Part shown: positions 33,175 through 42,582 of the stretch, piece by piece | How the letters are laid out: each line of letters begins with the position of its first letter | Position numbering within the stretch: the first letter of the stretch is position 1 | DNA from: CAZDKK01 sp964603725 | GTDB lineage: Bacteria > Eisenbacteria > RBG-16-71-46 > CAIMUX01 > WJJG01 | Assembly: GCA_964603725.1 (NCBI GenBank) | Contig: CAZRWW010000003.1 | Span: 62,001-126,000, forward strand | DNA: 64,000 nucleotides | Direction: 5' to 3' | Position numbers and translations under genes: made by a program | The notes under the pieces: generated by a model | What the model was told of the DNA's origin: nothing | Databases searched by the model: none | What the model saw: only the letters and a program-made list of their open reading frames with translations

Positions 33175-33427
33175 GGAGCCGGAATCCCTCTCGAAGCCAG
33201 CGGATCGTAGCCTCGGGCTTGACCAAGACGGGCGACTTCTCCCACCCGTCCGAGATCCTCGACAGCAGCACCCAAGAACCCCGATCACTCGGTTTCAGCC
33301 GCGCCTGCTTGGCGGAGCGTCGCAGGACTCCGATCTGGTGCCGCAGGGCGAGGTTCTCCAGGATGAATGCTTGGCGTAACTTCATGACCGCTGCCGCGGT
33401 GCCCGGGAGTGGTGTTAACATGTCCAT
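33175..33427 (-). mobile_element. N-terminal fragment of an rve-type (IS3/IS481-like) transposase
   Basis: From ATG at 33425-33427 the minus strand reads MDMLTPLPGTAAAVMKLRQA, FILENLALRHQIGVLRRSAK, LKPSDRGSWVLLSRISDGW and VLVKPEATIRWLREGFRL. This is the start of an integrase-core transposase. It stops where the IS66 remnant begins (about 33165-33185), so one element is truncated by, or recombined with, the other. Confidence 0.7.
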
Positions 33428-33627
33428 GAAGCTGATGGACCAGGGCCGCAGGTCAAGTAACTCAGTGCGGACGGGATCTGCAGGAGAGACAGCGGAGACG
33501 GCAGACAATCGCCCGCGCACCTGCACTACTTGAACAGGCGGCGGGACCTGCATGCCGCCGGGCACGGCCGTACCCGACCGTGCCCGGCCCCCTCGCCCCG
33601 TGGAGGCAGGGGTAAGGGGGCAAAGGA

Positions 33628-34653
33628 TCAGGGCGCCATGGTCCTGGCGGCGCGAAAACCGAGGTGGCTGTAGCTGCAGTCCGGGGTGAGGCCGCTCCGA
33701 TGCGCGCACCACAGTGCGTCGCCGTCGCTGTTCCACGAGCCACCGCGAACCACACGGTACGTCCCGCTGGGCGGACCCGTTGGATCCGTCACAGGATTAG
33801 TCCCCAGATCGCACACCTGCCAGTCATTGCACCACCCCCACACGTTCCCCCCCATGTCCGATAGACCCAACGACGCCGGCGCGTCCGGATAGCTACCCAC
33901 CGGGGCGGTCCAGCCGATGCAGTAGTACCCGTTGTAGAAGTTCGCCCGGTCGCAATCCGGGGCTTCGTTCCCCCACGGGTAGATCCGCTCGTCGTCCCAC
34001 TGCGCCGCGTACTCCCACTCCGCATCCGTCGGCAGGCGATAGCCCGGGGCGCTGTAGGGGTCGCCCCCGTTGCAGGCCCAGTTGCCGCTGTGCTGGTAAG
34101 CCCGCGGCGACCCCGCCTGCAGGCTCAGCCAGTCGCAGTAGCACGCCGATCCGTACCAGGTCACCTCCTTCACCGGATGGTCCGGGTTGATCCCGTAGCC
34201 AGCATCGCGGAGGCTGAACACCCCACCGCTGAAGGCGATCTCGCAGTACCCGCTGTCCAGATCCAGAAGCTCCTGCGTGCTCCCGTCCAGGTTGTCCCGC
34301 ACCGAGCTCGTCGTGGCCGTCACGTACCCATGGTCATACGCCCACTGCACCGCCTCCAGGTACTCCTGGTTCGTCACCTCATGCTGACCCAAGTGGAAGC
34401 TCCGGGTCAGGGTCACCTGGTGCTCCTGCGTCCCACAGTAGGCCACCCCGTCGCCCATGATGAAAACACCGGCCGGGACCACCACCATCGGTATCGGCAA
34501 CGTAATCTCGTAGAAGGTCAGGCTGTCGATGTTCGATACCGTGAACTCCGTCACGCCCGCCCCTTCGTGGACCCGCATCTTCCACTCGCCTTGGCTCGCC
34601 ATGGCACCCAGGGCCAGCGCCAGAACCGCCACCGTCACTATCCGTCCTCTCAT
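33628..34653 (-). CDS. Exported SUMF1/formylglycine-generating-enzyme-like protein
   Basis: A 341-residue protein with a signal peptide at 1-20 (MRGRIVTVAVLALALGAMAS). A short domain containing VTEFTVSNIDSLTFYEI comes next, followed by the SUMF1 fold from about 55: MVVVPAGVFIMGDG, GQHEVTNQEYLEAVQWA, YRLPTDAEWEYAAQW, MGGNVWGWCNDW and RVVRGGSWNSDGD. The end (LWCAHRSG, then LGFRAAR) has a single Cys at the site where true formylglycine-generating enzymes have a Cys pair, so sulfatase activation is unlikely. GAGGAGG precedes the ATG at 34653. The gene follows the sorting-domain gene by 86 bp. Confidence 0.78.
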   Translation of the reverse strand: MRGRIVTVAVLALALGAMASQGEWKMRVHEGAGVTEFTVSNIDSLTFYEITLPIPMVVVPAGVFIMGDGVAYCGTQEHQVTLTRSFHLGQHEVTNQEYLEAVQWAYDHGYVTATTSSVRDNLDGSTQELLDLDSGYCEIAFSGGVFSLRDAGYGINPDHPVKEVTWYGSACYCDWLSLQAGSPRAYQHSGNWACNGGDPYSAPGYRLPTDAEWEYAAQWDDERIYPWGNEAPDCDRANFYNGYYCIGWTAPVGSYPDAPASLGLSDMGGNVWGWCNDWQVCDLGTNPVTDPTGPPSGTYRVVRGGSWNSDGDALWCAHRSGLTPDCSYSHLGFRAARTMAP

Positions 34654-34739
34654 CGCTCGATCCTCCTCTCGCTGCCTTCTCCTGCCTTCCGTTCGTCTTC
34701 TGGGACTACTCGCGCCCTCCTCTCGATCCCTGGCCCCTC

Positions 34740-35321
34740 TCACGGAAGCAGTATCATCCGCCGGCTCTCCGCGATCCCCGGCGCGCGCAGCCGATAGAAG
34801 TACGCCCCGCTCGGTGCCTTCTCACCCGCCTCATTGGTGCCGTCCCACGCGATCGAGTGACGCCCGGCCGCCCGATCCTCCGCCACTAACGTGCGCACCA
34901 GCCGGCCATCCGGGCTGTAGATCGAAAGCTCCACCATCCCCGCTTGGGGCAGCTCGAAGCCGATCTGTGCCCCCGTCGACATCGGATTCGGACGGTTCTG
35001 GAACAGGTGGATCGCTCTGATCAGACTCGGCGCTTCCCGCGGATCCTCCACGCTGGAGAACCCAAAGAGAAACTCGATGCGCGCGATCCCCTCGGTCGCA
35101 TAGGTATCCGGGGCGCCCTGCGTCACCACCACCAGCGTCTCCCCACCCTCGAAGCCGATCCGCGTGATGTCGCTCAAGGGGTAGATCGCGCTCTCGCCCC
35201 CGGTCAGGCGCAGCGCCAGCATTGGCTGCTCGGCTTGAATTCGCGGGGCAAGAACGCATGACACCAGCCACAGGATGAGCAGTGCGCGCCAGGTCAGACC
35301 CACTCGCATTCTTCGTTGCAT
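34740..35321 (-). CDS. Small exported protein with FlgD-like sorting domain
   Basis: A 193-residue protein. A signal peptide at 1-31 ends in RIQAEQ. A short domain follows (LALRLTGGESAIYPLSDITR, IGFEGGETLVV). Residues 100-193 are the FlgD-like domain (NRPNPMSTGAQIGFELPQAG, VELSIYSPDGRLVRTLVAED, IAWDGTNEAGEKAPSGAYFY). The S-D-I-x-x-I-x-F segment matches S-N-I-D-S-L-T-F in the downstream SUMF1-like protein, so the two may share a partner or assembly route. GGAGGT lies 5 nt before the ATG at 35321. Confidence 0.75.
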   Translation of the reverse strand: MQRRMRVGLTWRALLILWLVSCVLAPRIQAEQPMLALRLTGGESAIYPLSDITRIGFEGGETLVVVTQGAPDTYATEGIARIEFLFGFSSVEDPREAPSLIRAIHLFQNRPNPMSTGAQIGFELPQAGMVELSIYSPDGRLVRTLVAEDRAAGRHSIAWDGTNEAGEKAPSGAYFYRLRAPGIAESRRMILLP

Positions 35322-35868
35322 GGCTACCTCCAGTATTGGCCCTTCGGCGGTCCCCTCTCTTTCGGTCACAACAGTCTGCTGCCTTCGCGCCGCCAGCGTC
35401 AATGATACCATGGCGCGCCCGTGGGAGACCTGGACAAGAATGCCGACGATCTGTTGCAGCGGATGGCTCCGCCCCGTCCGGGGTCTGGCTGACGCCTGTA
35501 AGCCGTGCCTGCGCGCTGCTGAGCAGTGCGTTGTGTGGCTAAAGCACCTCATGCTGAAGATCGCCCGAATGCGGCATGTGTGCAGGTTCCAAGATCTGTC
35601 ACAGCATATACAGCCAAGGCATCCGGACCGGCCAGAGCTTCCGCCGAAGGTCCAGTCGAAGGCGTCTTCACACGCGACAGGACGGCCGCACAGGCGAGCA
35701 AGGAGGGCGGGGGCGAGCAAGGAGGGCGGGGGCGAGCACGCATCTGCCCTACGCCCGCTCCTCCAGGAAGTGGTAACATGGTTCGCGAGCAACCGAATTT
35801 GGCGAAGGGGCGTAAGAATTCCGTACACGCCTTGTCACGTTGAGGCCAATCGATAGGAGTAAGCCACA
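35322..35868. other. intergenic region with a short 19-bp tandem repeat
   Basis: The region lies between divergent secreted-protein genes. Two 19-bp units (35694-35712 and 35713-35731, GCGAGCAAGGAGGGCGGGG) plus a partial third are present. I see no gene in it. The ribosome-binding site TAGGAG for the next gene is near 35853-35858. Confidence 0.5.
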
Positions 35869-37215
35869 ATGAAGAGAGTTCGACCTGCACTTGTCGTCGT
35901 CCTTCTTGGCATGGGTGTTGTCGCACAGGCGAGAGTGGCCGGTGCCGCTTGGGACGTCAGGCTGTTGGAGCCCCCCGGCGCCAACGAGTCAAAGTGCAAT
36001 GGTGCTTCGAACGGCCTGCAGTGCGGCTACGTGAACTTCACGGGCCAGGGTTCCGCTACCATCTGGTACGGCAGCGCGGGAAGCTGTGTCGACCTGTCGC
36101 AGGGCCAAGTGAGCTGGATATCCAGCGCCGCAAACGCCATCTCAGACGACCAGGTGGTCATCAGCGCGTATACACAGATGATGGGACGGGGGATCCGGTA
36201 CTCGATCTCGGCGCATACGTACGTCGATCTCACGCCTCCGACCTGCGCCTCCGCAGGGATGCAGGGCTGTTACGCCGGCACCAACACTCAAGTTGGCAGC
36301 GGGCAAGTGATGATGGGCGCCATGCTCATGTGGCACGGCACGGTAGAAAGCGTCATCGATCTGACGCCTCCAGGTTGGCTTACCGCGGGGGCAGCGGGCT
36401 GCGCCGGGGACTGGCAGGTCGGGAACGGGCTGCCGAGCTCCATGGGCATGGTGCATCCGTTCCTCACGCACGGCACTGCCGGGAGCTTTGTTGACTTGAC
36501 GCCGCCGGGCAGCATTTCGTCCGCCGTTGCGGGATGCGACCTGACCACGCAGGTCGGAAGCGTCGTTTGGCCTTCGGTCATGCAGGGGCACGCGTGTCTA
36601 TGGGTCGGAACCGCCGCCAGCTGCATCGATCTCAACCCGTTCGGCGCAGCCTCGAGCGCGGCTAACGCCTGCTGGGGCGACACTCAGGTTGGCACCTACC
36701 TGGCAGCGTCCGGCTTCGGTCACGCCGTATGTTGGCAGGGGACGCCGGGCTCAGCCGAAGATCTGCACCAGTACGTCAACGACCAGCTGGGTACTCAATA
36801 CGTTAAGACGGAAGCGACGGGGATCGACCCCTTGACTGGCGACATCGTGGGCAACGCGTACACGCTGAGTGGACCGTACTTGATCTCACACGCTGTCATG
36901 TGGCACGCGGTTCCGTCCGACGTAATCGCCGTCGACCCAATGATCGGAGGGGCGCTTCGGGTGTTCCCAAACCCGATTGCGAGCGGGAGCCGAATGTCGT
37001 TTCTCCTGCCCTCGTGGGAGCCGGGGGCCCTCCGGCTCTGCGATGTCTCCGGCCGGCAGGTCCGAGGCTGGAGCGTGCCTGGAGGTGTTCACGGGTTCGA
37101 GGCTGATCTCTCCGAGTCGGGGCGACCGATTCCGAGCGGGGTGTACCTGCTGGAGTGGATGGGCAGTAAGGCCGGCGCGCCCAGGCACGCGCGTGTGGTC
37201 GTGATGGCGCGCTGA
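35869..37215 (+). CDS. Exported repeat protein with sorting domain
   Basis: A 448-residue exported protein. A signal peptide at 1-26 ends in ARVAGAA. Five to six repeats of about 47 residues follow, with the pattern H-A-x-L-W-x-G-T-A-x-S-x-V-D-L-x-P-x-G-x-x-S-S-A-A-x-A-C and then T-Q-V-G. They resemble the short extracellular repeats of HAF type. Residues 365-448 are an atypical FlgD-like domain (LRVFPNPIASGSRMSFLLPS, ALRLCDVSGRQVRGWSV, RPIPSGVYLLEW). Two cysteines recur per repeat, so disulfides are possible. Function is unknown. Confidence 0.75.
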   Translation: MKRVRPALVVVLLGMGVVAQARVAGAAWDVRLLEPPGANESKCNGASNGLQCGYVNFTGQGSATIWYGSAGSCVDLSQGQVSWISSAANAISDDQVVISAYTQMMGRGIRYSISAHTYVDLTPPTCASAGMQGCYAGTNTQVGSGQVMMGAMLMWHGTVESVIDLTPPGWLTAGAAGCAGDWQVGNGLPSSMGMVHPFLTHGTAGSFVDLTPPGSISSAVAGCDLTTQVGSVVWPSVMQGHACLWVGTAASCIDLNPFGAASSAANACWGDTQVGTYLAASGFGHAVCWQGTPGSAEDLHQYVNDQLGTQYVKTEATGIDPLTGDIVGNAYTLSGPYLISHAVMWHAVPSDVIAVDPMIGGALRVFPNPIASGSRMSFLLPSWEPGALRLCDVSGRQVRGWSVPGGVHGFEADLSESGRPIPSGVYLLEWMGSKAGAPRHARVVVMAR

Positions 37216-37302
37216 CGGCGGCCCGAGAGAACCATGTCTTGCTCCGGAAATCCACGGATGAATCCACCGGAAATCGGGATTGCTAGCCGCTCGGCCTGCC
37301 AG

Positions 37303-37490
37303 TCAAGCGGCGGTCCGGAAGTAGCGATGATGGAGCCCGCCGACCATGGGTGCGGCGCGGATCACACCGAGGTCCGTCGGCTCGACGCGTCTTGAGCGCG
37401 GGCAGTCCTTGGCCAATCCGATGTGTGTTCAAGAACTGTGACAGTGGCGGACGTACTCGCGCAGCACTCGCCGTAGATGCGGTCGCGAGC
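37303..37490 (-). mobile_element. C-terminal relic of an rve-type transposase
   Basis: The minus strand reads PHLRRVLREYVRHCHSS, stop (TGA), THIGLAKDCPRSRRVEPTDL, GVIRAAPMVGGLHHRYFRTA and a stop at 37303-37305. The ending V-G-G-L-H-H-R-Y is characteristic of IS481-like integrases. The internal TGA replaces an Arg codon (consensus E-R-T-H). Nothing else was recognised in 37216-37713. Confidence 0.72.
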
Positions 37491-37713
37491 GCGGATGCAG
37501 GGCCGCCGACAGATCCGGCGGTAGACGCTCAGCCGATGGGCGGAGCGCGAGGATCTCGATCTGGAGGGCGGCGTGGGATCGGCGGATCCCGGTGATCATG
37601 GCGAGCCGAGTGGCAAGCGAAGTCCCAGAGTGGCTGTCACGGCCAGGTGTGTCCGCGGAGCAGGCCCTTGGATCACGGGGTGGTGCAGGTTTCGGGACGC
37701 GCAGGCGCCGGGC

Positions 37714-40700
37714 CTACTGCAGATGGCTCGCGAGCCGCTGCACGGCCAGCCTCCCGCACGCCGTGCTCGATGTCGGCTTGATCGCCTGGTATTCCGGGCG
37801 CTCAGAGTGCTGCATGTCGGCGATCGCCCACTCGCCGCTGCGGTCGCAAACGACCAGGTGGACGAACCCCCGTTCCCATCGTCCGGGGACATACAGGCAG
37901 TCAACGAACAGGATGTAATCGGCGTCCAGATGGGCTTCCCGTACCCAGGCGCGGAACGATGTGGCCATGTTCCAGAAGATGGCGAGCCCGTCCGGGGTGT
38001 CGGGGGTCGGGGCCACCTCGGCCGGCCGGGAGGTCGAGATGGCGCGGCACAGGCCGGCATCGTTGACTTCCCGCGCGAGGACGGCGGCGCTCGCCGTGTC
38101 GGGGATACCGTTCGCCCGCATGGGTACGATGAGCAGTGTGAGCGCGTGCCGGGCCTTCTTCATCGCCTCGGTCCTCCCGGCGATCGCGTTCCGTTCGCTC
38201 TCGGGCGGCAGGTTGCTCTGCTGTCCCAGAACCTCCCAGAGCCGGCTTGGCTTGGCGTTCCGTTGCGTGTCCTCGTTCAGGCCGAACAGCGGTCCTAGCC
38301 GCTCGGCCAGCAGCACGGAGATCGTCATCGGGTCAGGTCCCTCGATCTGGCGGAACGGCTCGTCGTCCGCCGTGAGGCGTTCGGACCATGCGACCTTCCC
38401 GGTGCGGGCGACGAGAACAGCGCGCAGCTCGTTCAGCCCCTTGCCCGGGGCGGCGTTGTACTCGGCGTAGAGGGCGTAGTCGGTCGTCACTGGGTTTTGC
38501 GCGATGAAGTCCCCGAGCGCGGTCACGAGAGCCGCCATCCTGGTGTTGCCGCCGGGATCGAACGCCGCCTCACCGACCTCGACGTGCTCGAGTCCGGCCG
38601 TCTCCAGGATCGCCCCGACGATTAGCGTGAGGCGGTCGGGCAGTTGCCCGGCGAGCCGAACCGGAAGGACGGTGAGGGAGGAGGACGGCCGGGCGATCCG
38701 TTGGGCGCCGGTGGGAGCGGATGAATCGGTTGGCGCGGCTGGGGAGCCTGCTGTGGCTGGAGAACCCGGCGGCGGCGTGGAGCCGGCCGCTGATGCCGAT
38801 GCCGCCGCAGAGACCGGCTGCCCCTCGATCAGGAGCGACGCCTCGTCCATCAAGGCGCGGGCGATGATCCAGTCGTTCCAGGCGGGCCACTCGCGCAGCT
38901 CCGCGGCATCCTGCGGGAGCCCGTCGGCCGCGACCGCGAGCCCGGAGACGAGCGTCGAACGGGCAAAGGACGGTTCACCACTGTGGTAGTGCGCCATCGC
39001 GAGGACCATATAGCCCTGGACGTCCCGGTTGACGTCGCGGTTCCACTCGCCACTCTCGGCGACGTCACGCATCCACTTCTTCGCCTCCGCGAACCGCCCT
39101 TGCCGGTAATCGAGGAGCCCCTTCGCGAGCTCGAATCGGCGCCAGGCCTTGTGGCGGGGTCCCTCCGCGATCGCCATCTCGGACAACCGGGCGAGGGTCG
39201 TGACCTCCGGCCCGGACCACGGCAGGATCAGGCAGTCCTTCACGAGACGCGCGGCCAGGAGCGGGTCCCTCGTGTTCCCGAACCGGGCCACTATCTCGCG
39301 GCGCAACTCCTCGTAGCCGGCGGCGTCTCGGGCCTGCACGAGCAGCGGCGCGAGCCAGTCGTACCCCTCGAACTCGGCCGGCCTGGCCTCGATCACCTTC
39401 CGGTAGGAGGCGATCGCCTCGCTCCACTCCCCGCGGCTGCCGCGCCAGCGCCCAAGGGCGGACTCGATCGCCGCGGCGTCGTTCGGCTCCAGCCGCGCGA
39501 AAAGCGGGGGCAGGGACCGCAGGATCTGCTCGGCCCCCTCGGCATCGCCGGTCTGCGCCGCCAGGACCGCGCGGCTGATCTTTTCCCGCGCCTCGGCCTG
39601 GAGCCGCAGGGAGGCCTGGGCCCGTTCGGCCCGGGTCGCGCGAACGGCCTGCCAGGTGCTGACCGTCGTCCCGGCCACGAGGAGGACCACGACCGCGGCG
39701 GAGAAGGCAATCCCCACGCGGTGGCGGCGCACGAACTTCCTCAGGGTGTAGACAGTGCTCGGGGCGGCGGCGGCCACGGGCTCGTTGTTGAGATGCCGCG
39801 CCACGTCGTCGGCCAGCGCGTCCGGCGTGTCGTAGCGCCGCCGGCGGTCCTTCTCCAGCGCCTTCATCACGATCCAGTCGAGGTCCCCCCGCACGAGACG
39901 GACGAGCGCCGCAGGGTCGACGTGGCGGCGGCGGGCCACGTCGGGGAGCTTCTCCCCGAGCGACTGGATCCTCGTCGACGGCTTCGGCGGCTCGTCCTCC
40001 CGGATCATGCGGCGGACCTCGTCGAGCGCCGCGCGGCGGATCGTGTCGAGGTCGAACGGCGGCGCGCCGGTGAGGAGTTCGTAGAGGAGCACACCGAGCG
40101 AATAGATGTCGCTGCGGGTGTCGATGTCGAGGCCGCTCAACTCGGCCTGCTCCGGGCTCATGTAGGCCGGCGTCCCGATCATCTCGTGGAAGCCGGTGAA
40201 GAGGGTCTTCTCGGTGAGCTTCGCCCCGATCGCCTTCGCCACGCCGAAATCGATCACCTTTGGCACCGCCTCGCCGTCGTGCACGGCGACAAGCACGTTG
40301 CTCGGCTTGAGGTCGCGGTGGATGATCCCCTTCTGGTGCGCGTGCTGCACGGCGTGGCAGACTTTCACGAAGAGGCGCAGCCGCTCGGCGTTCGAGAGGT
40401 TCTCCTTGTCGCAATACTCCGTGATCGGGATCCCCCGGACCAGTTCCATGACGAAGTAGGGGCGGCCGGTCTCGGTCGCGCCGGCGTCGAGCACGCGGGC
40501 GATGTTCGGGTGGTCCATCAACGCCAGGGCCTGCCGTTCCGCCTCGAAGCGGGCAATCACCTCCCGGGTGTCCATCCCGGCCTTGATGATCTTGAGCGCC
40601 ACCTTGCGGCGGACCGGCTCCACCTGCTCGGCCATATAGACCACGCCGAAGCCGCCCTGCCCGATCTCCTCGAGGAGCTTGTACCGGCCGATGACGCTGC

Positions 40701-40914
40701 CGACCCGCTCAAGGAGACCCTCGCCCGGGCCGACCTGCACCGTCCGCTCGAGGAAGTCGCCGGCCTGCTCGGCGGCGGCGAGGAGCGACTCGACCTGCTC
40801 GCGCAGGGCCGGGTCACCTTGGCATGCGCCCGCGAGGTAGACGCTCCGCTGCTCCGGCCCGCGGATGGAGAGGGCGTCGCTGAAGATCTCCTTGAGACGC
40901 TCGTGATCTGTCAT
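37714..40914 (-). CDS. Membrane Ser/Thr protein kinase with large extracytoplasmic domain
   Basis: A 1066-residue kinase. The N-terminal segment (RLKEIFSDALSIRGPEQRSV, DPALREQVESLLAA) is typical of kinases paired with TIGR02999 sigma factors. The kinase domain is at about 78-350: GQGGFGVVY at 85-93, K108, HRDLKPSN from H199, and DFGVAK and SPEQ. Residues 398-418 are transmembrane. A helical, probably TPR-like region follows (about 430-690), then an Ala/Pro-rich linker and a C-terminal alpha/beta domain of about 320 residues without a recognised family. ATG at 40914 is preferred to GTG at 40953. It is the third gene after the sigma factor and membrane protein, all on the minus strand. Confidence 0.85.
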   Translation of the reverse strand: MTDHERLKEIFSDALSIRGPEQRSVYLAGACQGDPALREQVESLLAAAEQAGDFLERTVQVGPGEGLLERVGSVIGRYKLLEEIGQGGFGVVYMAEQVEPVRRKVALKIIKAGMDTREVIARFEAERQALALMDHPNIARVLDAGATETGRPYFVMELVRGIPITEYCDKENLSNAERLRLFVKVCHAVQHAHQKGIIHRDLKPSNVLVAVHDGEAVPKVIDFGVAKAIGAKLTEKTLFTGFHEMIGTPAYMSPEQAELSGLDIDTRSDIYSLGVLLYELLTGAPPFDLDTIRRAALDEVRRMIREDEPPKPSTRIQSLGEKLPDVARRRHVDPAALVRLVRGDLDWIVMKALEKDRRRRYDTPDALADDVARHLNNEPVAAAAPSTVYTLRKFVRRHRVGIAFSAAVVVLLVAGTTVSTWQAVRATRAERAQASLRLQAEAREKISRAVLAAQTGDAEGAEQILRSLPPLFARLEPNDAAAIESALGRWRGSRGEWSEAIASYRKVIEARPAEFEGYDWLAPLLVQARDAAGYEELRREIVARFGNTRDPLLAARLVKDCLILPWSGPEVTTLARLSEMAIAEGPRHKAWRRFELAKGLLDYRQGRFAEAKKWMRDVAESGEWNRDVNRDVQGYMVLAMAHYHSGEPSFARSTLVSGLAVAADGLPQDAAELREWPAWNDWIIARALMDEASLLIEGQPVSAAASASAAGSTPPPGSPATAGSPAAPTDSSAPTGAQRIARPSSSLTVLPVRLAGQLPDRLTLIVGAILETAGLEHVEVGEAAFDPGGNTRMAALVTALGDFIAQNPVTTDYALYAEYNAAPGKGLNELRAVLVARTGKVAWSERLTADDEPFRQIEGPDPMTISVLLAERLGPLFGLNEDTQRNAKPSRLWEVLGQQSNLPPESERNAIAGRTEAMKKARHALTLLIVPMRANGIPDTASAAVLAREVNDAGLCRAISTSRPAEVAPTPDTPDGLAIFWNMATSFRAWVREAHLDADYILFVDCLYVPGRWERGFVHLVVCDRSGEWAIADMQHSERPEYQAIKPTSSTACGRLAVQRLASHLQ

Positions 40915-40998
40915 CAAACTCACCGCCCTTCCGTGTGGCCTGTCAGGCGCCACGATGAAGGCTTGAGAGCTCGGCGATCCACCACGGCACGGCGCAGC

Positions 40999-41877
40999 TC
41001 ACCGGCCGTTTCCGCTGACTGATGGACTCGCGATCTGATTGCGGTGCAGCCGGGGGAGCCGGTACGCCAGGCCAAGACCGGCGGCCGAACACGCGAACGC
41101 GAGGAACGAGAGCCCCAGCATCTGCAGCACGGCCGTCCGGTTGCGTTCGATGACCAGCATGGCTACAGCAGTGAGCAGCAGTGCGGCATTCAAGGTCAGT
41201 AAAACCCAGTAGTTCCGGCCGGAACGGGGCAGACGGCGCATGAGGAAGTACGACGCGAGCAGGAAGTACCCTCCGATCCCGGCGATGAGGACCGCGGTGG
41301 CCAGACGCTCCGCCCCCGCGGCCCCGGCCCGCGACTCCAGGAATTCACCGAGGACGAACATCAGAAAGAAGGAGCAAACGCTGAGCAGGATCGCGGGGCG
41401 AAGCCGGCGCTTCCATTCGGGGGCCTTCTCCGGCGCCGCCGCTTCGGAGGCGAGTTTCGCCAGGCGTGACGCCGCCAGGATCACGAGCACCCCGGCGAGG
41501 AGCTCCGCCGCCGCGGAGGAGAACAGGAGCGCCACTGTCACGCGCATGCCGGGCCCGTGCCCGAGAAAGGCAGACCCTGCCATCACCAAGCACATGCCGA
41601 GGAGGATCGCAGAGGTGCCCAGTACCTGCGACACCGCGGCCGCGAGCTTGGGGCGCGCGGCGGCGCGGAAGGAAAGGACGAGTAGCGCGAGCACCAGGAT
41701 GGCCGCAAGCACAACATGCACTCGGAATGCCGTGGCGGCGGCTGGGGGCGAGGCCCCGACATACGTGTCGGCGAGAATCCGGGGGATCACCCCGGCGGAC
41801 ACGGCGATGGCGGGCGCCGCGACGAAGGCGGCGCCGGTGATGAGAAGAGGGGACGGGGACTTACTCTTGACGGTCAT
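40999..41877 (-). CDS. Polytopic membrane protein, paralogue of the 42902-43675 product
   Basis: A 292-residue protein with about eight transmembrane segments and no recognised family. Ordered features include LRPAILLSVCSFFLMFVLGE, a G-G-Y-F-L-L-A-S-Y-F-L-M motif, L-P-R-S-G-R-N-Y-W-V and LTLNAALLLTAVAMLV. These align with G-G-Y-S-L-L-A-T-Y-V-L-L, L-P-R-A-R-R-N-L-W-I and LALNAVLLLTAPIVLI in the divergent neighbour, so the two are paralogues. GGAGGT precedes the ATG at 41877. It sits between an ECF sigma gene and a kinase gene and may be the regulated output or a membrane sensor. Confidence 0.65.
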   Translation of the reverse strand: MTVKSKSPSPLLITGAAFVAAPAIAVSAGVIPRILADTYVGASPPAAATAFRVHVVLAAILVLALLVLSFRAAARPKLAAAVSQVLGTSAILLGMCLVMAGSAFLGHGPGMRVTVALLFSSAAAELLAGVLVILAASRLAKLASEAAAPEKAPEWKRRLRPAILLSVCSFFLMFVLGEFLESRAGAAGAERLATAVLIAGIGGYFLLASYFLMRRLPRSGRNYWVLLTLNAALLLTAVAMLVIERNRTAVLQMLGLSFLAFACSAAGLGLAYRLPRLHRNQIASPSVSGNGR

Positions 41878-42012
41878 GGCTACCTCCTGGCCAGCCGGCA
41901 CACCTCCAGACCCGCCGGCTCGACGGTTGCCTGGGTTCATCCTCCCATGCGCCGTTCCGGGAAGCAGTCCCTCACGAAGAATGCCGCCACACTTGCGATT
42001 CAGACATCGCGG

Positions 42013-42582
42013 CTAGACGGGGCGGTCGAGATCCCGATTGATTTCCTTGAACAGCCAGGCCCGGGCGTAAGCCCACGAGCGCTCCACGGTGCTCACCGAC
42101 GTCCCAAGCTGTTGCGCCGTCTCCCGGTGTGTCAGTCCGACGAAGAAGCGGAGCTTCACGATCTCGGCGGCGCGCGGGTCTTCCGCCGTCAGCCGGTCGA
42201 GCGCCTCGTCCAGGGCGAGGAGTTGGTCGTCCGGCAGGGGGGAGGCGATCTGTACCTCGTCCACGTCCAGTCGCTCGAGCTGCCCGCCGCGCTTCTGCCG
42301 CTGCTTGCGCCGCGCGTTCTCGATGAGGATCCGTCTCATCGCCTCGGCGACCGCCCCGAAGAAGTGGGCGCGGCTCTGCCAGGCGGGTTGCTGGTTGCCG
42401 CCGAGCCGGTACCAGGCCTCGTGGACGAGCACGGTCGCCTGGATCGTCTGCCCGGGCTGCTCCCGAGCCATCTTCCGCGCGGCCAGGGCGCGCAGTTCGG
42501 CGTAGACGAGCGAGAGGAGTTCCGCGGGCGCGTCCGGGTCGCCATTCTCCATCCGCTGCAGGATAAGGGTGATGTCACTCAC
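42013..42582 (-). CDS. ECF-type RNA polymerase sigma factor (TIGR02999-like)
   Basis: A 189-residue sigma factor. Region 2 (ITLILQRMENGDPDAPAELL, YAELRALAARKMAREQPGQT, ATVLVHEAWYRL) and region 4 (EIVKLRFFVGLTHRETAQQL, GTSVSTVERSWAYARAWLF) are complete. The type is common in Acidobacteria, Planctomycetes and related lineages, where it is usually next to a Hanks kinase, as here. I favour the GTG at 42580-42582 (MSDITLIL), which matches family N termini; TTG at 42591 is the alternative. It probably transcribes its own operon and perhaps the divergent paralogue. Confidence 0.88.
   Translation of the reverse strand: MSDITLILQRMENGDPDAPAELLSLVYAELRALAARKMAREQPGQTIQATVLVHEAWYRLGGNQQPAWQSRAHFFGAVAEAMRRILIENARRKQRQKRGGQLERLDVDEVQIASPLPDDQLLALDEALDRLTAEDPRAAEIVKLRFFVGLTHRETAQQLGTSVSTVERSWAYARAWLFKEINRDLDRPV

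Noticed and set aside
33628..34653. Formylglycine-generating enzyme that would activate sulfatases for the PAPS cluster
   Set aside because: The catalytic Cys pair is absent and the gene is 19 kb away, so the link is not supported.
37303..37490. Internal TGA in the transposase relic as selenocysteine
   Set aside because: The aligned residue is Arg (CGA to TGA change) and the gene is truncated, so it is ordinary decay.
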